From: Solirubrum sp044628455
Lineage (GTDB): Bacteria; Bacteroidota; Bacteroidia; Cytophagales; Hymenobacteraceae
Reading direction: 5' to 3'
DNA: 64,000 nt
Assembly (NCBI RefSeq): GCF_044628455.1
Contig: NZ_JBIYZW010000001.1
Span: 1,674,001 to 1,738,000, forward strand
Shown here: positions 16,836 to 24,891 of the stretch, piece after piece
Layout of the letters: each line of letters opens with the position of its first letter
Numbering within the stretch: the first letter of the stretch is position 1
Notes under the pieces: generated by a model
Told to the model about the DNA's origin: nothing
What the model saw: only the letters and a program-made list of their open reading frames with translations
The model's database searches: none
Made by a program: the position numbers and the translations under genes

Positions 16836-17318
16836 ATGAATAGTATACAAGGATTATTAGACAACAGTAACTATGAAGGAAACCCTGACTTCATGAATTA
16901 CTACATTGATGGCGTTTGGCTAGATAGAAAGCTCGACGAGCAATACCCCAACCAAATGTACCGCGGGCTAATTCCTACACTTGTTCCTTGGCTGGATAGG
17001 GAGGATGAAAAGGAGGTCGTTTGGAGACGCATTATTCCAGGTGAAGGAGAAACAAAAATATGCCCAATCTTAATGTGTCCCGAAGACAATGATTTTTCCT
17101 GCACGCTAATCGTTGCTGAAATCAAAAATTGCGGTGACACAATCCAATGGCAAAGGGTTGGCCTTGACAAGACAAGCGAATGGGAGGCTGAGAAGGTTGG
17201 CACCATCGTAGAATGGTTCGACAAGATTAACAATCTAGTTTTTTCAAAAAACGAATACCTGTTAATGATTAATAACTTCAAGCAATTTCTGTTTGACCAG
17301 AAAAATATCGAGCAATAG
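16836..17318 (+). CDS. AT-rich orphan protein, immunity-protein-like, probably acquired
   Basis: 160 aa, acidic, with no signal peptide or membrane segment. Codon use is plainly AT-rich (frequent AAA, AAT, TTA, ATA), unlike every neighbour, and its 5' and 3' flanks are AT-rich too. Conserved-looking core IIPGEGETKICPILMCPEDN and FSCTLIVAEI. Size, composition and isolation fit an immunity protein or cassette-borne orphan, but I cannot assign a family. No toxin gene adjoins it. Start ATG at 16836. Confidence 0.7.
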   Translation: MNSIQGLLDNSNYEGNPDFMNYYIDGVWLDRKLDEQYPNQMYRGLIPTLVPWLDREDEKEVVWRRIIPGEGETKICPILMCPEDNDFSCTLIVAEIKNCGDTIQWQRVGLDKTSEWEAEKVGTIVEWFDKINNLVFSKNEYLLMINNFKQFLFDQKNIEQ

Positions 17319-17448
17319 CCAATCAGCAGTCATCATGTTAAACGAAAATACATATTCCAACATTTTATTGATAGCACCTATATTATAAACCAGTATTGAC
17401 CTGAACCTGATGCTCATTTAGCTACTTGCCAAAACTCCAGATAATAAA

Positions 17449-17489
17449 CGCAAACGCCCCGAAACCGCTGCGGTTCCGGGGCGTTTGCG
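17449..17489 (-). terminator. Strong hairpin terminator after paoC (first set)
   Basis: An 18-bp stem with one mismatch (CGCAAACGCCCCGAAACC against GGTTCCGGGGCGTTTGCG) at 17449-17489, 21 bp beyond the paoC stop. On the minus strand it is followed by TTTATTAT, giving a usual intrinsic terminator. It could also stop reads from the AT-rich gene on the other strand. Confidence 0.85.
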
Positions 17490-17510
17490 TTGCTGCTCCA
17501 GCCACTGCGG

Positions 17511-19748
17511 TTACAGCAGCTTATCCAGGTAAATCGGGAGCTGACGGATACGCTTGCCGGTGGCGTGGTACACGGCGTTGGTAACGGCGGCGGCCACGCC
17601 CAGCATACCCACTTCGCCGATGCCTTTCACGCCCAGCGGGTTCACGTGCGGGTCTTCCTCCTCCACGAAATGCACCTCGATGTCGCGGATGTCGGCGTTG
17701 GTGGGCACGTGGTACTCGGCGTAGTTGTGGTTCATGTAGCGGCCGAAGCGGTGGTCCATCACGGTTTCCTCCATCAGGGCCATGCTGATGCCCCACACGA
17801 TGGAGCCCAGCACCTGCGAGCGGGCCGTTTTCTGGTTGAGAATGCGGCCGGCAGCCACCACGTTCAGCACCCGCGACACCTGCACCGTGCCCAGCTCCTC
17901 GTCTACCTTCACCTCCACGAACACCACGTTGTGGGAGTGCATGGAAAACTGCTGCATATTCAGCGGGTTGGGCATGGCCGATGATTCGGCCTCTATTTCC
18001 CGCTCGCCGCTGGTTTGCAGCACGTCGCGCAGCACCACCGCCTGCTCGGGCGCCAGCCGCCGCCGAATCTGGCCGTTGGTAAACTCCACGTCCTCGAGCT
18101 TGGCGCCTTTTAGGGGAGAGTCGGTCATCTGTTGGGCCAGCTTGAGCAGCTTTTCGCCCAGGGCCTCGCAGGCGTTTTTCACGGCGGTGCCCACCGAGGC
18201 GGCCGTCCAGGAACCGCCCTGCAGTGGGGCTTCGGGCTGGTTGGTGTCGCCGAGGCGGAAGGTTACGGCTTCCAGGGGCAAGCCCAGGGTTTCGGCCGCA
18301 ATCTGCGTCATGATGGTGTAGGTGCCGGTGCCGTTTTCGCCGGCGGCGCTGGCTACGGTGAGCCGGCCGTCGGCCGTGATGCTGGCTTTGGCGGCGGCTT
18401 TCTGCATGGAAGCATCCCACACGCCCCCGGCCACGCCCCAGCCCACCAGCTTGCCGCCTTCGCGCATGGAGCGCGGGGCCATCGGGCGCTGGTCCCAGCC
18501 GAAGCGGCGGGCGCCTTCGTCGTAGGCCTCGCGCAGCTTCTTGCTGCTGAAGGGCGCCTTTTTGTTCTGGTCGTGGTCGGCGTAGTTGCGGCGGCGGAAT
18601 TCCAGGGGGTCGAGGCCGGCCGCGTAGGCCATTTCGTCCATGGCTACTTCCAGGGCAAACGAGCCGGTGGCCGCGCCGGGCGCGCGCATGTCGAGGGGCG
18701 TGTACACGTCGAGCGGGGCCACTTGGTAGCTCAGGTGCACGTCGGGGCACTGGTAGAGCATGCCCGACCAGTTGACCACGTTTTCGGTGTATTCCTCGAA
18801 GCGCGAGGTTTCGTGCAGGGCGTAGTGCTTCAGGCCCAGCAGGGCGCCGTCGGGGCCGGTGCCCAGCTCCAGGGTTTGCAGCGTGTGCGGGCGGTGGCCG
18901 AAGGAAAACATTTGCTGGCGCGTGAGCGAGAGGCGCACCGAGCGTTTCAGCTCCAGGGCCGCCAGCACGCTCAGAAACAGCTCGTACTGCGGGCGCAAAC
19001 CCGAGCCGAAGCCACCGCCCATGAACAGGTTCACCACCCGGGCCTGGTCCTTGCTCAGCCCGAACACCTTCATGACGTACTGCTGGCAGTTGTACACGCC
19101 CTGAGTCTTGTCATAGATGGTGAGCTTGCCGTCGGGGTGGTAGTGCACCGTGGCCCCGAACAGTTCCATGGGGTTGTGGTGCTGCGCGCCGTGGATGTAC
19201 TCCTGCCGGATGCGGTGCTCGGCCTTGCCGAGGCCGTCGTCGGCGTTGCCGCGGCGCACGGGCGGCTGGTAGCCGGTTTTGCCGCGGCCGGGCTCGTGGC
19301 CCGCGTCGCGCTGCTGCTCGATGTCGGTTTCGTGCCGGGCTTCGGCGTACTCCACTTCCAGGATGCTGGCCGCGTAGCGGGCCAGCTCGAAGGTATCGGC
19401 CACCACCAGCGCCACGGGCTGCATACTAAACTTCACTTCGTCGTCGTGCAGGGGCCGGAAGGGCGAACCGCCGGGGGCCACGTCGTCCTTGTAGCTGCGG
19501 TCGAACCAGGCCAGCGAGGGCACGTTCTCGTGCGAAAACACCTGGATGACGCCGGGCAGGGCCAGTACTTTGTCGGCGTGAATCTTCTTGATGCGGCCCT
19601 TGGCAATGGGGCTGCTCACCACGTAGCCGTAGGCGAGGTCGGGCACGGCAAACTCGGCCGAGTACCGGGCCTGGCCCGTCACTTTCAGGGGCCCTTCGAC
19701 GCGGCTGGGCGCCTTGCCGACGTGTTTGGTGTTGCTCTCGGTGCTCAT
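17511..19748 (-). CDS. paoC: Molybdopterin-binding large subunit of a PaoABC-type oxidoreductase (set 1)
   Basis: 745 aa, xanthine oxidase family large subunit. VEGPLKVTGQARYSAEF starts the a/b hammerhead domain. NLFMGGGFGSGLRPQYE and DMRAPGAATGSFALE line the cofactor site, and the catalytic Glu is in KGIGEVGML near residue 712. It should hydroxylate aldehydes or N-heterocycles at an MCD-molybdenum centre. Its ATG overlaps the end of paoB by 4 nt. The adjoining PaoA subunit has no Tat signal, so this complex is probably cytosolic. Substrate unknown. Confidence 0.93.
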   Translation of the reverse strand: MSTESNTKHVGKAPSRVEGPLKVTGQARYSAEFAVPDLAYGYVVSSPIAKGRIKKIHADKVLALPGVIQVFSHENVPSLAWFDRSYKDDVAPGGSPFRPLHDDEVKFSMQPVALVVADTFELARYAASILEVEYAEARHETDIEQQRDAGHEPGRGKTGYQPPVRRGNADDGLGKAEHRIRQEYIHGAQHHNPMELFGATVHYHPDGKLTIYDKTQGVYNCQQYVMKVFGLSKDQARVVNLFMGGGFGSGLRPQYELFLSVLAALELKRSVRLSLTRQQMFSFGHRPHTLQTLELGTGPDGALLGLKHYALHETSRFEEYTENVVNWSGMLYQCPDVHLSYQVAPLDVYTPLDMRAPGAATGSFALEVAMDEMAYAAGLDPLEFRRRNYADHDQNKKAPFSSKKLREAYDEGARRFGWDQRPMAPRSMREGGKLVGWGVAGGVWDASMQKAAAKASITADGRLTVASAAGENGTGTYTIMTQIAAETLGLPLEAVTFRLGDTNQPEAPLQGGSWTAASVGTAVKNACEALGEKLLKLAQQMTDSPLKGAKLEDVEFTNGQIRRRLAPEQAVVLRDVLQTSGEREIEAESSAMPNPLNMQQFSMHSHNVVFVEVKVDEELGTVQVSRVLNVVAAGRILNQKTARSQVLGSIVWGISMALMEETVMDHRFGRYMNHNYAEYHVPTNADIRDIEVHFVEEEDPHVNPLGVKGIGEVGMLGVAAAVTNAVYHATGKRIRQLPIYLDKLL

Positions 19749-20767
19749 GGATTGCTGTTGGTAAAAACGTCGGATGCCCGCTGCTCGCCGCTGGCGGCCT
19801 GCTTCAGGGCCCGCGCCACGGCGCGGCGGGCCAGCTCAATCTTGAAGTCGTTGGCACCCTGGCCCTGGGCTCCGGCCAGCAGCGCCTCGGCCGCCCGGCG
19901 GAAGCTTTCCTCGGTAGCCGGCTGGCCCAGCAGCGCCTGCTCGGCCTCGGACCGGCGCCAGGGCTTGTGGGCCACGCCGCCCAAAGCCAGCCGGGCGGCC
20001 TTGATGGTGGTGCCCTCCAGCTCCAGCCCCGCCGCTACCGACACCAGGGCGAAGGCGTAGCTCTGCCGGTCGCGCAGCTTGAGGTAGCTGAAGTGCCCGG
20101 CGAAACCCTGCGCGGGCAGGTCGATGCTGGTAATCAGCTCCCCTGGCTGCAGGGTATTGTCGCGCTCGGGCGCATCGCCGGGCAGGCGGTGGAAGTCCTC
20201 GAACCGGATCTGCCGCTCGCCGTCGGGGCCCAGCACGTTCACCACGGCTTCCAGCGCGGCCAGGGCCACGCACATGTCGGAGGGGTGGGTGGCAATGCAG
20301 TGCTCGGAGGCGCCCAGGATGGCGTGGATGCGGTTGAAGCCGCCGATGGCCGAGCAGCCCGAGCCCGGCTCACGCTTGTTGCAGGGCGTGGCCAGGTCGT
20401 AGAAGTAATAGCAGCGGGTCCGCTGCAGCAGGTTGCCGCCGTTGGTGGCCATGTTGCGCAGCTGCGGCGAGGCCCCGGCCAGGATGGCCTGGTTGAGCAG
20501 CGGGTAGCGCTTTTTCACTTCGGGGTGCCAGGCGGTATCGGCGTTGGTGGCCGTGGCGCCCAGGCGCAGGCCGCCGTCCGCAGTGGTTTCGATGGCCGAC
20601 AGCGGCAGCTGGTTGAGCCCGACGAGGTGCGTGGGCCGGGCCACGTTTTCCTTCATCAGGTCGAGCAGGTTGGTGCCGCCGCCGATGTAGGCGGGCTGCT
20701 CGTGCCCGGCGAAGTCGCGCACGGCCTCGTCAGGCGAAACGGCGCGGGTAAGGGTGAAGGGGTTCAT
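19745..20767 (-). CDS. paoB: FAD and [4Fe-4S] subunit of PaoABC-type oxidoreductase (set 1)
   Basis: 340 aa. FAD-binding PCMH fold: IGGGTNLLDLMKENVARPTH, AGASPQLRNMATNGGNLLQR. An insert RCYYFYDLATPCNKREPGSG with Cys at about 119, 129, 138 and 157 corresponds to the extra [4Fe-4S] cluster site of E. coli PaoB and is absent from plain XdhB proteins. Relays electrons from the molybdenum centre to FAD. Start ATG 20767 directly follows an unusual repeat insert that separates it from paoA. Confidence 0.93.
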   Translation of the reverse strand: MNPFTLTRAVSPDEAVRDFAGHEQPAYIGGGTNLLDLMKENVARPTHLVGLNQLPLSAIETTADGGLRLGATATNADTAWHPEVKKRYPLLNQAILAGASPQLRNMATNGGNLLQRTRCYYFYDLATPCNKREPGSGCSAIGGFNRIHAILGASEHCIATHPSDMCVALAALEAVVNVLGPDGERQIRFEDFHRLPGDAPERDNTLQPGELITSIDLPAQGFAGHFSYLKLRDRQSYAFALVSVAAGLELEGTTIKAARLALGGVAHKPWRRSEAEQALLGQPATEESFRRAAEALLAGAQGQGANDFKIELARRAVARALKQAASGEQRASDVFTNSNP

Positions 20768-20864
20768 GGTTTGGAGCTTAGCAGTGAGAGGTTAGCGCTT
20801 GGAATTGGTCATGAGACGCCGCTTGGCATCTGCCACTCAGCTCCGATTTCCATGCTCCAAGCTC
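20768..20864. repeat. Degenerate repeat insert between paoA and paoB (set 1)
   Basis: The 69-bp gap and the last codons of paoA contain recurring phrases in both orientations (TTGGAGCTTAG at 20771-20781, GCTTGGAATTGG, and on the minus strand GCTTGGAGCATGGAAATCGG and CGGAGCTGAG). One arm codes the last residues of PaoA, the other ends at the paoB start codon. Similar in placement to the inserts at 26284-26517 and 31161-31293. Confidence 0.45.
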
Positions 20865-21367
20865 TTGCCATCGACTACTTCCTTCACCGCCGCCAGAATG
20901 CCCGCGTAGGCGCCGCAGCGGCAGAGGTTGCCGCTCATCAGCTCCCGGATTTCGTCTTCGGTGTGGGCCTTGCCCTCGTTGATGAGGCCCTGGGCCGAGC
21001 AGATCTGGCCGGGCGTGCAGTAGCCGCACTGAAAGGCGTCGTGGTCGATAAAGGCCTGCTGCAGGGGGTGCAGGGCGTGCTCCGAGCCCAGCCCCTCGAT
21101 GGTGGTGATGTCGGCGCCTTCCTGCAGGACCGCCAGCGTGAGGCAGCTGTTGATGCGCTTGCCGTCGACCAGCACCGTGCAGGCGCCGCACTGGCCGTGG
21201 TCACAGCCTTTCTTGGTGCCCGTCAGGCCGGCGTACTCGCGCAGGGCATCGAGCAGCGAAGTCCAGGGTGCGAGCTGCAGCTGGTGGCTCTGGCCGTTGA
21301 TGCGCAGCGTAACGGGGCCGGGCGGCACCGGTAGCGCGGGCGCGGAAGAAGTAGGGTTTCCACTCAT
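20837..21367 (-). CDS. paoA: [2Fe-2S] subunit of PaoABC-type oxidoreductase (set 1), no Tat signal
   Basis: 176 aa from the ATG at 21367 (the frame is open to 21478, but the added residues do not match the family). Two [2Fe-2S] centres: plant-ferredoxin type GCDHGQCGACTVLVDGKR and the four-helix type QCGYCTPGQICS with CRCGAYAG. Electron-transfer subunit. Unlike the set 2 copy it has no twin-arginine leader; it begins with a short Pro/Ala-rich stretch. The last residues (GKSLEHGNRS) are encoded by repeat-like DNA and differ from the GGQKV end of the other copy. Confidence 0.92.
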   Translation of the reverse strand: MSGNPTSSAPALPVPPGPVTLRINGQSHQLQLAPWTSLLDALREYAGLTGTKKGCDHGQCGACTVLVDGKRINSCLTLAVLQEGADITTIEGLGSEHALHPLQQAFIDHDAFQCGYCTPGQICSAQGLINEGKAHTEDEIRELMSGNLCRCGAYAGILAAVKEVVDGKSLEHGNRS

Positions 21368-21574
21368 ACTGGCGGCGGTGAAAGGGTTGAGGAAGCAGCC
21401 GGCGGCCTGCCCGGGGCAGGCGCCGGCCAAAGCCTTGCCTACGCGCCCGCCGGGGCCGGCGTTGTTTGCCGGCCCCAATCAATAAGGCCGCCAACCATTG
21501 CCGCCCGCAGCGGTTGTCCGTAACCCGCCGCCGATTTGCCCGTTGGCCTTCATCTTTGCCCCCTGATTGCCCCC

Positions 21575-22678
21575 ATGCTCACCCCCGCCGAACGCCAGCG
21601 CTACCGCCGCCACCTGCAGCTTGCCGAAATCGGTGAGGCCGGGCAGCTGCGCCTGCGCGCCGCCCGGGTGCTGGTGGTGGGCGCCGGCGGCCTGGGCTGC
21701 CCGGTGCTGCAGTACCTGGCCGCCGCCGGCGTGGGCACCCTGGGTTTAACCGACGCCGACCGGGTGGAAATGAGCAACCTGCAGCGCCAGATCCTCTTCG
21801 GTCCCGCCGACCTGGGCCAGCTCAAGGCCGAAGTGGCCGCCCGCGCTGTGCAGCGCCTCAACCCGCTGGTGCACTGCGAAGTTTACCCGGTGCGCGTGGT
21901 ACCGGGCAACGTGCGCGCGCTAGTGGCGGCCTACGACGTGGTGGTGGACGGCTCCGACAACTTTGCCACCCGCTACCTGCTCAACGACGCCTGCGTGAGT
22001 TTGGGCAAGCCGCTGGTGTCGGGGGCCATCTACAAGTTTGAGGGGCAGGTGTCGGTGTTCAACTACCGCGGCGGCCCCTCCTACCGCTGCTTGTTTGCGC
22101 AGCCACCCGGCCCGGCCGAGGCCCCCAACTGCGACGCCACCGGCGTGCTGGGCGTGCTGCCCGGCCTGGTGGGCACGGCCCAGGCCACCGAGGCGCTCAA
22201 GGTCATCCTTGATCTGGGCGAGGTGCTCCGCGGCCGGCTCTGGGTTATCGACGCGCTGACGTTTCAGAGCCGCACCCTGCGCTTTCCGCGCCACCCCGAG
22301 CGCAGCCTCATCAACCTCGACACGGCCAACCCCGCCGACTACGCCGACCCCGGCTGCGCACCTGCCCCAGCCGGCATTTCGGCGGCTGAGCTGGCCGGCC
22401 TGCTGACCTCGGCCGCCCCACCCCTGCTGCTCGACGTGCGCGAGCCGGCCGAGTTTGCCGCCGGCCACCTGCCCGGCGCCCGGCTGCTGCCGCTGAGCCG
22501 GCTAAGCGAGCAAGCTGCCACCGTGCCCCACGACCAGCCCGTGGTGGTGTACTGCCGCTCGGGGGCCCGCAGCGCCCAGGCCATAGCGCACCTGCAAGCC
22601 GCGTGCGGGCACCAGAACCTGCTCAACCTGGAAGGCGGCCTGCTGGCCTGCCCGCCGGACTTACTCACCACCCAATAA
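21575..22678 (+). CDS. moeB: MoeB/ThiF-type adenylyltransferase fused to rhodanese
   Basis: 367 aa from ATG 21575. E1-like domain: VLVVGAGGLGCPVLQYLAAA nucleotide loop, DADRVEMSNLQRQILF, and DGSDNFATRYLLND. C-terminal rhodanese domain with active-site loop VVYCRSGARSAQA. Activates the MoaD C-terminus as an adenylate and supplies sulfur for molybdopterin synthesis. Three of the four zinc-binding Cys of E. coli MoeB are missing (SYRC instead of CYRC, and no CxxC before the linker). Seven bp upstream of the transporter gene. An alternative partner would be ThiS. Confidence 0.9.
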   Translation: MLTPAERQRYRRHLQLAEIGEAGQLRLRAARVLVVGAGGLGCPVLQYLAAAGVGTLGLTDADRVEMSNLQRQILFGPADLGQLKAEVAARAVQRLNPLVHCEVYPVRVVPGNVRALVAAYDVVVDGSDNFATRYLLNDACVSLGKPLVSGAIYKFEGQVSVFNYRGGPSYRCLFAQPPGPAEAPNCDATGVLGVLPGLVGTAQATEALKVILDLGEVLRGRLWVIDALTFQSRTLRFPRHPERSLINLDTANPADYADPGCAPAPAGISAAELAGLLTSAAPPLLLDVREPAEFAAGHLPGARLLPLSRLSEQAATVPHDQPVVVYCRSGARSAQAIAHLQAACGHQNLLNLEGGLLACPPDLLTTQ

Positions 22679-22685
22679 GCATCCG

Positions 22686-23852
22686 TTGTTGACCGATTCA
22701 CCGCCCGCCGCTGCCCGACCGCGCCTGCGCTTCAACCGCCACGAGCTGGCCGGGGCCTTCGGCGACCTGGGCACCGACCTGCCGCTGCTCATCGGCGTGG
22801 TGGCTGCTTCAGGTGCCGACAGCGCGGGCATCCTGATTATGTTTGGGCTGATGCAGGTGTTTTCGGGGCTGTGGTACGGCCTGCCCATGCCGGTGCAGCC
22901 GCTCAAGGCTTTTGCCGCCCTGGTCATTGCCCAGCAGATTCCCGGCCGCGTCATCTTCGGTGGCGGGCTGGCCATCGGCGCGTCCATGCTCCTGCTCACC
23001 GCCACGGGACTCATCGATGGGCTGGCGCGGCTGGTGCCCAAGCCCGTGGTGCGCGGCATTCAGCTGGGGCTGGCTTTGCAGCTGGCCACGCTGGCGCTCA
23101 AAGACTACGTTTCGGCCGATGGCTTGCCCGGCTACGCGCTGGCGGCCGTGGCTTTTGCCGTAACGGTGCTGCTGCTGGGCCACCGCCGCTGGCCGGCCGC
23201 GCTGGTGGTCATCGGCCTCGGCGCGGTATACGCCCTGCTGTTCAAGCTGGACCTGGCCACCGCCCAGCGCGCCGTGGGCCTGCACCTGCCCGGCTGGCAC
23301 GTGCCCACCCGCGCCGACATCCTGACCGGCGCCGTGCTGCTGGCCTTGCCCCAGATTCCGTTGTCGCTGGGCAACTCCATTCTGGCTACCCGGCAGGTAG
23401 CGGCCGACTACTTTCCCGAGCGCGGCCTCACGGTGCGGCAAATCAGCTTTACCTACGCCCTGATGAATTTGGTGAACCCGTTTCTGGGCGGCTTTCCGGT
23501 GTGCCACGGCTCGGGCGGCATGGTGGGCCACTACGCCTTTGGGGCGCGCACCGGCGGCTCAGTGGTGCTCTACGGCGGGCTGTTCCTGGCGCTGGGACTG
23601 TTCTTCAGCCAGGGTTTTGCCCAGGTGGTGCAGATTTTCCCCCTGCCGGTGCTGGGCGTGCTGCTGCTGTTCGAGGCCCTGACCCTGGCCACCCTGCTGC
23701 GCGACGTGGCCGACCAGCGCCCGGCTTTGCTGGTGGCCTTGCTGGTGGGCTTGCTGTGCTGGGGCCTGCCCTACGGCTACCTCGTGGGTTTGGTGGTGGG
23801 CACGGCCACGCACTACGCCATGCAGCGCGGCTGGGTGGGCCTGGGCAAGTAA
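22686..23852 (+). CDS. MOT1/SulP-like molybdate transporter
   Basis: 388 aa, about ten membrane segments. Signatures FNRHELAGAFGDLGTDLPLL near the start and FPVCHGSGGMVGHYAFGART in the second half match the MOT1-type molybdate/sulfate transporter family. No ATG is available; TTG at 22686 or 22689 fits, 7 bp after moeB. Molybdate uptake is strongly supported by its place within the cofactor island. No ABC-type modABC genes are present in the window. Confidence 0.88.
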   Translation: MLTDSPPAAARPRLRFNRHELAGAFGDLGTDLPLLIGVVAASGADSAGILIMFGLMQVFSGLWYGLPMPVQPLKAFAALVIAQQIPGRVIFGGGLAIGASMLLLTATGLIDGLARLVPKPVVRGIQLGLALQLATLALKDYVSADGLPGYALAAVAFAVTVLLLGHRRWPAALVVIGLGAVYALLFKLDLATAQRAVGLHLPGWHVPTRADILTGAVLLALPQIPLSLGNSILATRQVAADYFPERGLTVRQISFTYALMNLVNPFLGGFPVCHGSGGMVGHYAFGARTGGSVVLYGGLFLALGLFFSQGFAQVVQIFPLPVLGVLLLFEALTLATLLRDVADQRPALLVALLVGLLCWGLPYGYLVGLVVGTATHYAMQRGWVGLGK

Positions 23853-23896
23853 GCCTCAGCAGTGGGTATCGGTTTTTACGGACTGTGCAACCCCGT

Positions 23897-23978
23897 GTAG
23901 AGACGCATACTTGCGTCTCGTCGTCCGCTCCAGTAGAGCGGCATCGTTCCGAGGAGACGTAAGTATGCGTCTCTGTAC
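23897..23978. repeat. Triple-hairpin intergenic repeat
   Basis: Outer arms GTAGAGACGCATACTTGCGTCTC (23897-23919) and its near reverse complement at 23954-23978. Each arm is itself a hairpin (GAGACGCA-tact-TGCGTCTC; GAGACGTA-agta-TGCGTCTC), and a third perfect hairpin CCGCTC-cagta-GAGCGG lies between at 23925-23941. Located between the ends of two convergent genes, so it could terminate both. Short GAGACGCA-type repeats are scattered in many Bacteroidota genomes. Confidence 0.7.
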
Positions 23979-24021
23979 CGTTTCTGAACCCGCTGTATCG
24001 ATTCGGCTCGTTCGCTAGGTG

Positions 24022-24411
24022 CTACTCGGTTACTGGCACGAACTCCAGTTTGGTGCACCGAATATTGAGCGGCGCCAAGTGGTCTACGTCTAGATACAGG
24101 TGCAGCTGGCCCTTGCTGGAGGGCACATCGGCGGCGTAGTCGAACGAATTGATGCGGTAGCCCAGGCGCCCCTTGTACTTCCGGTCGGCTTTGGGTCTTC
24201 GCTTGCTGCCGAGCCGGGTCACCTCCTGGTGAAAGGCCGCTACTTCCCGGAGGTTGCTGATTCCCGACAGAATAAGCTTGACGTCCGCCTCATTGGGATA
24301 AAAAATACTGTACAGCTCAAGGTCCAGCACCAACCTATCCTCCTCCAGGCTGGTCTTCACCAATACCGAGTCGTGCAGGTAGTAGGCAATAGCGGGGGGC
24401 GGCGCTTTCAT
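24022..24411 (-). CDS. Conserved-looking hypothetical protein
   Basis: 129 aa, start ATG 24411. No signal peptide or membrane segment. Alternating hydrophobic pattern (RLVLDLELYSIFYPNEADVK, KGQLHLYLDVDHLAP) suggests a small beta-rich domain. A basic loop LGSKRRPKADRKYKGRLGY lies in the middle. No family recognised. It lies between convergent MOT1 and a SnoaL-like gene transcribed away from it. Confidence 0.6.
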   Translation of the reverse strand: MKAPPPAIAYYLHDSVLVKTSLEEDRLVLDLELYSIFYPNEADVKLILSGISNLREVAAFHQEVTRLGSKRRPKADRKYKGRLGYRINSFDYAADVPSSKGQLHLYLDVDHLAPLNIRCTKLEFVPVTE

Positions 24412-24495
24412 GCAGGCAAGTTAACCCGCATATTGCCCGCCGCGGTGAGATAAAACGTCTTACTGCTGAGGCCAAATAGCAACTACTTCGGACCT

Positions 24496-24879
24496 ATGAC
24501 CCCACAGGAGCACAACAAGCAAACCGCGGTGGCTTTCTACGAGCTGATGTTCAACGACTGCCGGCCCGCCGAGGCCGTGGCGCGCTACGTGGGGGCCGAC
24601 TACACCCAGCACAATCCCCACGTGGCCGACGGCAAGCAGGGTTTTATCGACTACTTCGAGCGGATGCAGCGCGAGTACCCCGGCAAGCGGGTAGAAATCA
24701 AGCGGGTGCTGGCCGAGGGCAGCTACGTGGTGCTGCACTGCCTGCAGCACTGGCCCGGCGACCAGGACTGGGCCGGCATCGACATCTTCCGCTTCGACGA
24801 GCAAGGCCGCATTGTGGAGCACTGGGACGTGCTGCAGGTGGTGCCGGCCGAAGCCCGCAATACCAACACCATGTTTTGA
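24496..24879 (+). CDS. SnoaL-like / NTF2-fold protein
   Basis: 127 aa, single domain. NKQTAVAFYELMFNDCRP, ADYTQHNPHVADGKQGF and IDIFRFDEQGRIVEHWDVLQ are the standard strands and helix of SnoaL-like ester-cyclase-related proteins. The His-Asn-Pro-His and terminal His-Trp-Asp residues line the pocket in this family. Cytosolic. Substrate unknown; no link to the adjoining cofactor genes is evident. Ends 13 bp before the convergent end of moaA. Confidence 0.85.
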   Translation: MTPQEHNKQTAVAFYELMFNDCRPAEAVARYVGADYTQHNPHVADGKQGFIDYFERMQREYPGKRVEIKRVLAEGSYVVLHCLQHWPGDQDWAGIDIFRFDEQGRIVEHWDVLQVVPAEARNTNTMF

Positions 24880-24891
24880 GCCCCGGCCCGG

